A DNA stretch of 64,000 bases, from positions 124,001 through 188,000 of the forward strand of contig NZ_CP108006.1 in the NCBI RefSeq assembly GCF_036127095.1, read 5' to 3'. This document shows positions 55,642 through 63,142 of the stretch, one piece after another. This stretch comes from Streptomyces sp. NBC_00335 (GTDB taxonomy: Bacteria; Actinomycetota; Actinomycetes; Streptomycetales; Streptomycetaceae). Position numbers and translations under genes: made by a program. The notes under the pieces were generated by a model. It had not been told where the DNA came from. It made no database searches and saw nothing but the letters and a program-made list of their open reading frames with translations. Numbering within the stretch: the stretch's first letter is position 1; every line of letters starts with the position of its first letter.

Positions 55642-55879
55642 GCCGGCCGTCCTGCCACATCGCCCGTCGCGACCAACGGAGGGCGCCCGTCGTGTCGGTT
55701 CACCGACCTGCTTGGATTCCGGCATGACGGATTGGTCGCAACTGAGCCATGCCTACGGCAAGCCTCGGGAGTTGCATCAGATGGGCGCGTTTACGCTGGC
55801 TACCTGATGGATGGACCCCCACGACCCTACTCGTAGAGCATCGCGAATCAGCCCCCTCACCTGCATATCTTGCTTGTCG

Positions 55880-55916
55880 ATCCCTTCTGATGCATGATTT
55901 GCGCGTCAGAAGGGAT
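55880..55916 (+). promoter_or_regulatory. 11-bp inverted repeat covering the integrase ribosome binding site
   Basis: ATCCCTTCTGA (55880-55890), 15-nt loop, TCAGAAGGGAT (55906-55916), perfect match. The right arm contains AGAAGGGA, the ribosome binding site 5 bp before ATG 55922, so the folded mRNA would hide it; as DNA it is also a possible operator or recombination site. Confidence 0.75.
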
Positions 55917-55921
55917 AAGTC

Positions 55922-57025
55922 ATGACGCGTCGGCCGGGGGTCGAGTTGGCCGGGTCGGCCAAGTTGGAGCTCGTCTCTGGCGTGATCCAGCTCCACCCTG
56001 AAGACGCGACGTGGGAGGCGATGCTGCGTGGCTGGCAGTCGCAGCAGCAGGCGCGCAATCTGAAGCCGCGCACGGTCAACCCGCGGATTCAGCTTGTCCG
56101 TATGTTCCAGGGGTTCACTAACGACTATCCCTGGAACTGGGCCCCCGCCCACATGGACGAGTGGTCGGCCGCCCTGACCACGGAGAAGCACCTCGCGCCG
56201 TCGACGGTCCGCGGCTATCAGGGCACTCTGCGGCTGTTCTCCGAGTACCTCATCGACCCCCGCTACGACTGGGCTGCCGCCTGCGAGGAGAGGTTCGGGA
56301 CGTACCCGGTGGCGATCTGCCACGAGTGGAACACCATCCCCCACCTCCAGGATTACGAAGGTGACCCGGAGGCCCGCCCGTTCACCCGCGAGGAGCTCCA
56401 ACGCTTCCTTGACTACGCCGACGACCAGGTGGAGCGAGCGATCAGGAGCGGCCGCAAGGGCGCGCTCGCGGCCTACCGGGATGCCACCTTGTTCAAGGTC
56501 ATCTACGGGTGGGGGCTGCGCCGCACGGAGACATCGAAGCTCGACCTGGTCGACTTCGGGAGGAACCCCAAGGCGCCCCAGTTCGGCCGGTACGGGACGC
56601 TAAACGTCCGCTACGGCAAGGCCAAGAAGGGACAACCTCCGCGCCGGCGTAACGTGCTGTCCCTCATGGACTGGGCCGTCGAGGCGGTCGACGACTACGT
56701 CGCGAACGTGCGGCCTCGCTTCGGGTTCCCGGACCATCCCGCACTGTGGATCACCGAACGCGGTGGTCGGCTGCGGCCCGGCTCGATCAACGACCGGTTC
56801 GTAGAGTACCGCGACGCCCTGGGACTGCCGAAGGAACTCACGCCCCACTCGCTGCGGCATTCGTACGTCACGCACCTGACCGAGGACGGCGTGGACCGGT
56901 TCTTCATCCAGAAGCAGGTCGGCCACGAGTGCGATAGCTCCCTGGCCATCTACACGCACGTGAGCGACGACTTCATGAACACTTCCCTGCAGAATGCCCT
57001 GGCTCCGGCCTTCGCCGGGCTGTGA
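55922..57025 (+). CDS. Tyrosine recombinase/integrase
   Basis: 367 residues. N-terminal SAM-like core-binding domain about 25-120 (WEAMLRGWQSQQQARNLKPR), catalytic domain from about 150: Arg200 in GWGLRRTE, His309 and Arg312 in HSLRHSYVTHL, His335 in VGHECDSS and nucleophile Tyr344 in IYTHV. All catalytic residues are present, so active. First gene of a three-gene cassette (20 bp to the next start). ATG 55922 follows AGAAGGGA, which is locked in a hairpin. Confidence 0.92.
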   Translation: MTRRPGVELAGSAKLELVSGVIQLHPEDATWEAMLRGWQSQQQARNLKPRTVNPRIQLVRMFQGFTNDYPWNWAPAHMDEWSAALTTEKHLAPSTVRGYQGTLRLFSEYLIDPRYDWAAACEERFGTYPVAICHEWNTIPHLQDYEGDPEARPFTREELQRFLDYADDQVERAIRSGRKGALAAYRDATLFKVIYGWGLRRTETSKLDLVDFGRNPKAPQFGRYGTLNVRYGKAKKGQPPRRRNVLSLMDWAVEAVDDYVANVRPRFGFPDHPALWITERGGRLRPGSINDRFVEYRDALGLPKELTPHSLRHSYVTHLTEDGVDRFFIQKQVGHECDSSLAIYTHVSDDFMNTSLQNALAPAFAGL

Positions 57026-57044
57026 CGAGGAGAGGGAATCCGCG

Positions 57045-57395
57045 ATGACCGCCAAGCTCGACTACCAGTGGCACCTGCGCAAGGTCATGGCCGACCGTGG
57101 GATGTTCTCCACCACCGACCTCACCTCTCCTCTGGAGAAACGGGGGATCTCGCTCTCGTCCAGCCAGGTCTACCGCCTCGTTGTGGAACGACCGGAACGG
57201 CTGAGCCTGAAAATCCTCATGGCTTTGCTGGACATCCTGGACTGTCGGATGGAAGACCTCATCGAGCCCGTCCGCGCTGCGGGCGCCGGCACTCGGCCCG
57301 AGAAGAAGGCGGCTTCGGCGGGTGGCTCCGCACCGGAGCCAGGTCTGGGTGATCTGCGTCCGAAGCGGGCCCGCATCGCAGGAGTTGATCAATGA
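57045..57395 (+). CDS. XRE/Cro-type helix-turn-helix protein
   Basis: 116 residues. Residues 5-70 form a compact HTH (YQWHLRKVMADRGMFSTTDL; ISLSSSQVYRLVVERPERLS; LKILMALLDILDCRMEDLIE), the HTH_26-like class seen in phage and element regulators. The tail is basic and disordered. GAGGAGAGGG lies 7-8 bp before ATG. Its stop overlaps the next start (ATGA at 57392-57395). It may repress the cassette at the inverted repeat before the integrase or act as a directionality/architectural factor. Confidence 0.8.
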   Translation: MTAKLDYQWHLRKVMADRGMFSTTDLTSPLEKRGISLSSSQVYRLVVERPERLSLKILMALLDILDCRMEDLIEPVRAAGAGTRPEKKAASAGGSAPEPGLGDLRPKRARIAGVDQ

Positions 57396-59872
57396 GCTCA
57401 GTTCTCCCGGCGGGATCGGCGGGGCCGTCGCACACGGAGGCGGTCGACCTCGATGCACTCAAGGTGCTGGTGGACCTGCTCTGCGACGTCGAGACATCCC
57501 TGAGTCGGGAGAAGGTTCGGGAGGTCACCGCCGAGGTGGTCCAGGGCTGTGCCCGGCAACGCACCATCGCCTTGGAACTGCTCGACAACCCGGAGGTGCT
57601 GCGCACCGGGCGCCCGCCGTGCGCGATCCGGGTCGGCATCTTGCTGATGGCCTTGAAGCGGGCCGGAGCCGAGCAGCTGGCCCGGCCGAGATGCCACGTG
57701 TGCGGGCGTGAGCTGATGAACTCGCTGGCCAAGCGCGCCCGCCTCTGGGGCCACAGTGCCTGCTTCAGGAAGCCAAAGAGCTGCACCGTGTGCGGGGAGA
57801 TCCGCGATGCCCGACACCACGATCGGCAGGGACAGCCGTACTGCGAACGGTGTCCGCTCCCGCAGGACGACGACCCGACCGAGACACTCGTCAAAGTGCT
57901 GGCCGACCTGGAACCCGGCCTCAGCAGGGACCAGGTCCTGACGGCGCTTCGCCAAAGCGGACGCCTGGGATCTCTTCACCGCGCTGTCGCATGGGCCGTC
58001 GTCGACCGCCCGGACCTCCTCACCGGCCAGGGCGCGGAGGCACCGATGCCCGGAGTCCTGCGCTTCATCGACGCGCTCGTCCAAGCCGGCGCCGACCACG
58101 TAGTGATGCCCCCCTGCCCGGGATGCGGCAAGCAGCAGTCCCTCCACCAGCCTTTCAGCGGGCGACGTCTGTGTGATCCATGCGCACAAATGGCCCGTGC
58201 CACGCGATGCAGCCGCTGCGGGCTGATCAAGCCCAAGAACCGCCGCAACGAGGACGGGAGCGTCCTGTGCAAGTCCTGCTGGGCCAGCGACCCGCGGAAC
58301 TTCGAGGTGTGTTCCCAGTGCGGCAACCGACGCCGCGTCGCCGGACGCAATGAGGCCGGAGCCATCTGCCAGAACTGCCGACCGCGGCCCGAGCACACCT
58401 GCTCCATCTGCGGCATCCGCCGCCAAGGCACCCTCTCCCAGGCGATCAACAAGCACGTGTGTGACCGCTGTAAGGGCTTCTGGGTCGTCTGCTCCGGGTG
58501 CGGCGCCGGCTCGGTGGTCCGGGGCGGTACTCGCGAGAGCCCGTTGTGCGCGCGGTGCGTGAACCCCGACCCGACGTTCTGGAAGCGGTGCCGTATCTGC
58601 AACACGACCTGGCAGCTCACCACCGCGCCCTGCACCCGGTGCAGCCTCGATGCCCGGCTCCGCAAGGTCTTCGCCTCCACTGACGGCCGCACCGCCCCCG
58701 AGCTGGACCGGCTGCGTGAGCACCTCGTCCAGGTCGACCACCCGAACTACGCGATCACCTGGCTGCGGAAGCCGAACGTCCAGACCGCCATCACGGCGCT
58801 GGTGCGCGAACACCCGGTCATCACGCATACCGCGCTCGACACGATGACGCAGACCAAGACGCTCGACCACCTCCGCTCCATGCTGGTCTCCGTCGGGGCT
58901 CTGGAGTTCCGCGACGAAGGCTTGATCCGGGTTGAGCGCGAAGTCGACGCGGCCGTCGCCGGGCACCAACTGGGCGAACACCAGCGAGCCTTGCGCGGCT
59001 TCGTCGACTGGCACTTGATGCGACGGCTGCGCGGGCGCCTGAAGGGCAAACCCGCCAGCGTGCAGCAGATCCAGAATGTCCGGGTCCTTCTCTCAGCGGC
59101 CGATGCCTTTCTGCACGGGCTGGCCGGCCGGGGGACATCGTTGCGCGGCTGCACGCAGGCCGAGGTGGAGAGCCACCTCAGCTCCGGGCGCGCGTACCCG
59201 GCACAGTGCGGTGCCTTCGTCCGATGGGCTGTACGACAGCGGTACACCGCAGCCGGCATCAAGGCCCCGGCGATCCGTTGGACGGGGCCGTCCGGTCCAC
59301 ACGACCAGGACGCCCGCTGGGCCGTCACCCGACAGCTGTTGCACGACGACAGCCTCCGCACGCCAGACCGCGTTGCCGGGCTCCTCGTGCTGCTCTACGC
59401 GCAGCACGTCAGTACCATTCATCGCCTCACTACCGATCGCGTTACCCGGGACGGCGACCGCGTACTGCTCAGCCTCGGCGACCGGCCCATCCGACTACCA
59501 GCACCGCTGGATGCCCTCATGTCGGACCTCGTGTCCGCGCGGGCCCCGAATGCGGTGCTCCGACACGAGAGCGACTGGCTCTTTCCGGGCCGCACAGCCG
59601 GCCAGCCGCTCCACCAGTCACAGATGCTGCGACGGCTCAACGCGATCGGCGTCAAGACCCGACAGGGCCGAAGCACCGCGTTGTTCGCGCTCGCCCAGCA
59701 GCTGCCCGCAGGCCAGCTGGCCAAGATGCTCGGCCTGCACGTCAGCGTAGCCGTCGCCTGGCAGCGGGCAAGCGGCGGGGACTGGATGACGTATGCCGCG
59801 GCCGTCGCCGCCCGCTCCGCCACCCGCACCCGGACGGCCACGGACAGCGCACCTGCCACCCGACCACTCTGA
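57392..59872 (+). CDS. Zinc-ribbon protein with inactive tyrosine-recombinase-like C-terminus
   Basis: 826 residues. Two homologous helical units (about 20-100 and 165-241) each end in a zinc ribbon: ARPRCHVCGR (101) and MPPCPGCGK (242). Eight ribbons in all: two at 101-154 (the first uses HxxxC? HSAC) and six in a row at 242-417 (for example CSRCGLIKPKNR with CKSC, CSICGIRRQG with CDRC). A linker (420-585) leads to a recombinase-like fold (about 590-810), but key residues are gone: the GLRxxE arginine reads AQHVST, HxxR reads RQGR, LGH reads LGLH and the nucleophile Tyr is Trp790. So it likely binds DNA or the integrase and cannot cut by itself. Coupled to the XRE gene by ATGA. Confidence 0.8.
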   Translation: MSSVLPAGSAGPSHTEAVDLDALKVLVDLLCDVETSLSREKVREVTAEVVQGCARQRTIALELLDNPEVLRTGRPPCAIRVGILLMALKRAGAEQLARPRCHVCGRELMNSLAKRARLWGHSACFRKPKSCTVCGEIRDARHHDRQGQPYCERCPLPQDDDPTETLVKVLADLEPGLSRDQVLTALRQSGRLGSLHRAVAWAVVDRPDLLTGQGAEAPMPGVLRFIDALVQAGADHVVMPPCPGCGKQQSLHQPFSGRRLCDPCAQMARATRCSRCGLIKPKNRRNEDGSVLCKSCWASDPRNFEVCSQCGNRRRVAGRNEAGAICQNCRPRPEHTCSICGIRRQGTLSQAINKHVCDRCKGFWVVCSGCGAGSVVRGGTRESPLCARCVNPDPTFWKRCRICNTTWQLTTAPCTRCSLDARLRKVFASTDGRTAPELDRLREHLVQVDHPNYAITWLRKPNVQTAITALVREHPVITHTALDTMTQTKTLDHLRSMLVSVGALEFRDEGLIRVEREVDAAVAGHQLGEHQRALRGFVDWHLMRRLRGRLKGKPASVQQIQNVRVLLSAADAFLHGLAGRGTSLRGCTQAEVESHLSSGRAYPAQCGAFVRWAVRQRYTAAGIKAPAIRWTGPSGPHDQDARWAVTRQLLHDDSLRTPDRVAGLLVLLYAQHVSTIHRLTTDRVTRDGDRVLLSLGDRPIRLPAPLDALMSDLVSARAPNAVLRHESDWLFPGRTAGQPLHQSQMLRRLNAIGVKTRQGRSTALFALAQQLPAGQLAKMLGLHVSVAVAWQRASGGDWMTYAAAVAARSATRTRTATDSAPATRPL

Positions 59873-60028
59873 CTCCACCAGGCCGACGACGGGAACCGTC
59901 TGCTCCCGCCGACGGCTGAACTCAGCTTGCAGGAAGGGAAACGAGACTGCCATGCCTTGATCCGAGCCGCTCTACTCCTCTCCTCAACTAGTGCCGCGCT
60001 ACGTTTACCCTGTTGGTGATGTGCCGTG

Positions 60029-60044
60029 GCCCCTGATCAGGGGC
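60029..60044. promoter_or_regulatory. 16-bp perfect palindrome before the GNAT gene
   Basis: GCCCCTGATCAGGGGC, 39 bp before GTG 60084. Operator-like; no partner regulator identified. Confidence 0.45.
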
Positions 60045-60083
60045 GACACCTCTCTGGCGTCGGCGGTGTGGGAGGCTGGGCCG

Positions 60084-60554
60084 GTGACTGCGACCCTCCG
60101 TCCCCTGGACGCCCGACACTTCTCTGCCTGGCTCGAACGCTGTCGGGCCGAGTACGCCAAGGAGCTCGTTGCTCTGGGGCAGACGTCCGAGGACGCCTAC
60201 CGGCAGGCGGACGAGACCATGGCGCACTCCTTTCCGTCCGGGACACCGACCCCGGATCACGCGGTCTTCGACGTGGTCGACGATGCCGGGGTAGCCGTCG
60301 GCTACCTCTGGATCGGACCGGACAGGAGTGACGACGCCGGTGCCTGGTGGGTCTGGGACATTGTGATCGACGCCGACAAGCGTGGTCTGGGCCTGGGCCG
60401 AATGGCCATGTTCCTCGGCGAGGAATACGCCCGGGCGCGGGGCGCTCACACTCTGGGTCTCAGCGTCGCCGGGTTCAACACCGTCGCACATGGCCTTTAC
60501 GAGTCGCTCGGCTACGAGACGACCTCGGTGAAGATGCGCAAGAAACTCGACTGA
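60084..60554 (+). CDS. GNAT family N-acetyltransferase
   Basis: 156 residues. Acetyl-CoA motif RGLGLGRMAMFLGEEYARAR near 110-130 (R-x-x-G-x-G/A form), preceded by WWVWDIVIDADK (beta-4) and ended by HGLYESLGYETTSVKMRKKL. N-terminus begins at the first strand (TATLRPLDARHFSAWLERC). I chose GTG 60084 because GGGAGG lies about 9 bp upstream; the open frame before it is spacer. First gene after the recombinase cassette; acceptor unknown. Confidence 0.82.
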   Translation: MTATLRPLDARHFSAWLERCRAEYAKELVALGQTSEDAYRQADETMAHSFPSGTPTPDHAVFDVVDDAGVAVGYLWIGPDRSDDAGAWWVWDIVIDADKRGLGLGRMAMFLGEEYARARGAHTLGLSVAGFNTVAHGLYESLGYETTSVKMRKKLD

Positions 60555-60748
60555 GCCTCAGGCGAGGTTTGCCCTGCCGACGACGGCGCATAGACGTCGG
60601 TCGTCGGCGCGTGGCGGAGCAGATGGAGCGCAGGCATCTGACACCGAGGCGACAACCCGCGCCGACCTTGGTCGGGGCCTTTGCCCAAGACTTCTTCAAG
60701 GCCCGGCCAAGCTTGATGCGGCAGCCCGCGCACCGGCAGCGATGCGCC

Positions 60749-60754
60749 TAATTT
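60749..60754 (+). promoter_or_regulatory. -10 hexamer before the carbonic anhydrase gene (TAATTT)
   Basis: TAATTT ends 8 bp before ATG 60763; no ribosome binding site lies between, so a leaderless start is likely. Confidence 0.45.
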
Positions 60755-60762
60755 GTCCCTGC

Positions 60763-61497
60763 ATGACAGGTATTGCTGAACGTCCTGTGTTGCTGGGGCG
60801 GCGTCGGCTGGTGCGGGCCGGGCTGACGGGAGCGGTGGCGGTGGCCGCCGGGTTGGTGGCCGGCTGCCCCACGACCTCGACCGCGACCCGCGCCGACGGG
60901 AAGAGCTCTCGGCCCCGGACTCCCGAGTCGGCGCTGCGGGAGCTCGCGGCGGGCAATACCCGCTGGCGGACGTTCCACGAGAGGAATCCGGACCGGACGC
61001 GGGCGATGCGGCAGACATTGGTCACCGGGCAGCATCCCTTCGCCGTGGTCCTGGGGTGCGTGGATTCCCGCGTCCCTCCGGAGCTGGTCTTCGACCAGGG
61101 CCTGGGTGACCTTCTGACGGTGCGGTCGGCGGGCTCCATCCTTGATGAGGCTGTCCTGGCCAGCATCACCTACGGGGTTCTCGAGTTAGGCATCCCGCTC
61201 GTCGTCGTCCTGGGGCATCAGTCATGTGGGGCCGTCACTGCCGCCGTCCATGCCGCCCAGGCCGGGGAGCTGTTGCCCGGCCACATGCAGTACCTGGCCG
61301 ACCAGATCCAACCGGCGATCGACCACACCCTTCAGGGGCAGCAACAGGTGGATTCGGCTATCACCGCGAACGTGCGGCTGGTCCGTTCCCGCCTGGCCGC
61401 CGAACCCACGCTGGCGCCCAAGGTCACGGCGGGCACGCTCGGCGTGGTCGGGGCGCGGTACGAACTGACCAGCCAGCGGGTCCACCCGATCCGCTGA
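60763..61497 (+). CDS. Exported beta-carbonic anhydrase (Tat-type lipoprotein)
   Basis: 244 residues. Beta-class carbonic anhydrase motifs: VVLGCVDSRVPPE (zinc Cys and the Asp-Arg dyad) near 80-92 and VVVLGHQSCGAV (zinc His and Cys) near 134-145. It interconverts CO2 and bicarbonate. The N-terminus has GRRRLVRAGLTGAV followed by a hydrophobic run and the lipobox LVAGC (Cys35), the pattern of a twin-arginine lipoprotein, which places a usually cytosolic enzyme outside the membrane. ATG 60763 is supported by TAATTT just upstream. Confidence 0.85.
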   Translation: MTGIAERPVLLGRRRLVRAGLTGAVAVAAGLVAGCPTTSTATRADGKSSRPRTPESALRELAAGNTRWRTFHERNPDRTRAMRQTLVTGQHPFAVVLGCVDSRVPPELVFDQGLGDLLTVRSAGSILDEAVLASITYGVLELGIPLVVVLGHQSCGAVTAAVHAAQAGELLPGHMQYLADQIQPAIDHTLQGQQQVDSAITANVRLVRSRLAAEPTLAPKVTAGTLGVVGARYELTSQRVHPIR

Positions 61498-61537
61498 CCC
61501 CTGCCCATCGTGAACTTCTCGGCAGGCCCGCACCGGC

Positions 61538-61543
61538 TAGACT
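61538..61543 (+). promoter_or_regulatory. -10 hexamer (TAGACT) of the small-protein operon
   Basis: TAGACT overlaps the first base of the TTGCAGAGTTATGCAA dyad, about 50 bp before the first gene of the operon. Confidence 0.45.
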
Positions 61544-61558
61544 TGCAGAGTTATGCAA
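61543..61558. promoter_or_regulatory. ArsR-type operator over the small-protein operon promoter
   Basis: TTGCAGAGTTATGCAA (outer TTGCA/TGCAA arms). It shares 12 of 16 positions with TTGCAGATCCCTGCAA upstream of the arsR gene and adjoins the -10 TAGACT. Confidence 0.6.
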
Positions 61559-61595
61559 TTTGCTAGTTCTGTATTCGATGGACGGGGGTCGTGGT

Positions 61596-61769
61596 GTGGC
61601 CGGGTTCGAGGAAGCGGCGCTGGAACGGGTCCGGGTGGCGCGGGCTCGTCTCGCGGCTGCGCGGGAGGCTGACGATGCCTTCGAGGAGGCGCAGGCTGCG
61701 GAGGAGCTGGAGGACGCGCTGCGCGTGGCCCACGATCACGGCGTGGCCACCGGCGGGGATGGCCGGTGA
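61596..61769 (+). CDS. Small coiled-coil protein heading the ATP-binding operon
   Basis: 57 residues from GTG 61596 (63 from ATG 61578). Almost all helix with heptad-like Ala/Leu/Glu spacing (FEEAALERVRVARARLAAAR; EAQAAEELEDALRVAHDHGV). GGGGG lies 6 bp before GTG. Its stop overlaps the next start by 11 bp. Small proteins of this look often stand before anti-sigma-type ATPases in streptomycetes; the role is unknown. Confidence 0.6.
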   Translation: MAGFEEAALERVRVARARLAAAREADDAFEEAQAAEELEDALRVAHDHGVATGGDGR

Positions 61770-62250
61770 ATCGGATGGCGTCATGTTCTCGTCCGAGGCC
61801 GCGGTAATGGCCGGGCACCCCAGCGGGCAGCCTGCGCGGACGCGCAGGCACGCATGGACGGTGCCGCTGGTGCCGGGCTCGGTGCGGGCCGCGCGCGAGC
61901 GTACGGAACGCTCCCTGGTCCTCTTCGGCCTGGGAAGCGCCTCCTCCCTGTTCGGGGCCGCGCTGCTCGTGGTCAGCGAGCTCGTCGCCAACGCCGTCCG
62001 CCACGCCCAGCAGTCCCCGGACGCCGAGGTCACCCTCGACGTCACCGACCACATGCTGGTGGTCGCCGTCGCAGACCTGGACCCGCGTCCCATAACCCTG
62101 GCCGACGCCGACCGGGCGGCCGGGCAGGGGCTGCGCACGGTGGCCGACCTGGCACACACCTTCGGCGGCGACGTCCGTATCGAGCCCGCCACCGGCGGGC
62201 GCGGCAAGACGGTCATCGTCCGCTTCATCCTGCCCGAGGGAACCCCATGA
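61759..62250 (+). CDS. ATP-binding protein, anti-sigma/HATPase_c type
   Basis: 163 residues. GHKL-type ATPase: N-box LVVSELVANAVRHAQQ near 74-89, then VAVADLDPRPIT (G1 region, DxxP variant) and AGQGLRTVADLAHTFGGDVR (G2). Similar to the SpoIIAB/RsbW-like single-domain kinases of streptomycetes, which bind sigma factors or antagonists. ATG 61759 overlaps the preceding gene and runs into the next (ATGA at 62247), so it is translationally coupled on both sides. A STAS protein gene lies 1.2 kb away on the other strand. Confidence 0.82.
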   Translation: MAGESDGVMFSSEAAVMAGHPSGQPARTRRHAWTVPLVPGSVRAARERTERSLVLFGLGSASSLFGAALLVVSELVANAVRHAQQSPDAEVTLDVTDHMLVVAVADLDPRPITLADADRAAGQGLRTVADLAHTFGGDVRIEPATGGRGKTVIVRFILPEGTP

Positions 62251-62447
62251 ACAGCAGTGAGCCCCAGGCTGTCCAGCTCTACGAGATCACCTACCTCGGT
62301 GCCGTCCCCGATACCCGCACCGTAGAGGCGAGCGGGGTCGCAGCCGTCATCGAGCACGCCGGCGAGCACGGCATGAAGATCCTCGTCCGCCCGCACGCCC
62401 CAGCCCAGGATGAACCCGACACCCGGATAGGAGGGCAGCCGTCATGA
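62247..62447 (+). CDS. Small hypothetical protein in the ATP-binding operon
   Basis: 66 residues, mixed alpha/beta (VQLYEITYLGAVPDTRTVEA; VAAVIEHAGEHGMKILVRPH), cytoplasmic. Starts within the ATGA overlap with the ATPase gene and ends in another ATGA overlap (62444-62447). Family not recognised; its tight coupling on both sides says it is part of the same complex or response. Confidence 0.65.
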   Translation: MNSSEPQAVQLYEITYLGAVPDTRTVEASGVAAVIEHAGEHGMKILVRPHAPAQDEPDTRIGGQPS

Positions 62448-62602
62448 CGGACGACAAGCCCGCGCAGAGCAAGGCGGCGAAACAGGAACGGTGGCTGGCC
62501 AAGGGCGTCGCACTGCGCGCCTTCTTCTACATCTTCGGCACGCACCTGTTCGCCGGATTCGTGTATCTGCTGTTCTATCTCGGCCAGCACGCGCAGAAAT
62601 GA
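62444..62602 (+). CDS. Small membrane protein, DUF6126-like
   Basis: 52 residues: polar Lys-rich start (TDDKPAQSKAAKQERWLAKG), then one hydrophobic span (ALRAFFYIFGTHLFAGFVYL then LFYLGQH). Looks like the short streptomycete family DUF6126 (recollection, moderate). It could anchor the operon's soluble proteins at the membrane. Coupled to the preceding gene by ATGA; followed by a strong inverted repeat. Confidence 0.65.
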   Translation: MTDDKPAQSKAAKQERWLAKGVALRAFFYIFGTHLFAGFVYLLFYLGQHAQK

Positions 62603-62605
62603 GAA

Positions 62606-62663
62606 GCGGCCGTCTTCCGGTGTCAGAAGCGCAGGTGAACCCGCACTAACGGAAGACGGCCGC
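62606..62663. terminator. 14-bp inverted repeat between convergent genes
   Basis: GCGGCCGTCTTCCG (62606-62619), 30-nt loop, CGGAAGACGGCCGC (62650-62663). Perfect stem; lies right after the small-protein operon and before the end of the convergent arsR gene. Confidence 0.65.
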
Positions 62664-62709
62664 CGCATGTGGGGCGCGGCCCCGATGGGGCCTGCGCCGT
62701 GTGTGCTGC

Positions 62710-63045
62710 CTAGATGTGGCTGGTGGCGCGCAGGTCGGCCAGGAGTTCGGCCTGACCTTCCAGGACGCCGGAGAGGATGCCGCGGGCAACCCGCAGCAAT
62801 TCGGCGATCTGGGGGTGGGTCAGCTGGTAGTACACGTTGGAGCCTTCGCGGCGGGTGACCACCAGGTTGGCCTTGCGCAGGACGGCCAGCTGCTGGGAGA
62901 GGCTTGCTGCCTCCACTCCGACCTCGGGCAGCATCTCGGCGACCGCGTGTTCGCGCTCGGCCAGGAGTTCCAGGACGCGGATGCGGACCGGATGCCCGAG
63001 CGTTTTGAAGAACTCCGCCTTGAGCTGGTACAGCGGTGTGCTCAC
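62710..63045 (-). CDS. ArsR family transcriptional regulator
   Basis: 111 residues, a winged HTH of the ArsR/SmtB family (FFKTLGHPVRIRVLELLAER; SLSQQLAVLRKANLVVTRRE; YYQLTHPQIAELLRVARGIL). It has no Cys at all, and the alpha-3 metal motif ELCVCD is replaced by EHAVAEM, so it does not sense metals through the classical site. GTG 63045 follows AGGGG. The dyad TTGCAGATCCCTGCAA lies about 100 bp upstream, and a match lies over the promoter of the small-protein operon, so it probably represses itself and that operon. Confidence 0.82.
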   Translation of the reverse strand: MSTPLYQLKAEFFKTLGHPVRIRVLELLAEREHAVAEMLPEVGVEAASLSQQLAVLRKANLVVTRREGSNVYYQLTHPQIAELLRVARGILSGVLEGQAELLADLRATSHI

Positions 63046-63142
63046 CTGAGTACCCCTGCCTCGACTGCCCATCTCATCCACCCAGAACCATTCGCCGAAG
63101 GGGCATCCGATCGCCCCTCTCCACACCTTGCGACCTCCACAA

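Larger units (their letters stand above)
55598..55921. other. Junction region before the recombinase cassette
   Basis: 324 bp without a gene. Starts with a hairpin after the beta-glucosidase gene (55619-55641) and ends with a relatively A/T-rich block (about 55840-55921) carrying the 11-bp inverted repeat before the integrase. I looked for a matching direct repeat beyond 59872 and did not find one. Confidence 0.6.

Noticed and set aside
55598..60083. Direct repeats (attL/attR) flanking the recombinase cassette
   Set aside because: I compared the two borders by eye and found no repeat longer than chance.
60555..60762. Gene or element end between the GNAT and carbonic anhydrase genes
   Set aside because: Short frames on both strands have no coding character; only a modest GCCGACGAC/GTCGTCGGC inverted repeat is seen, which may be a terminator.
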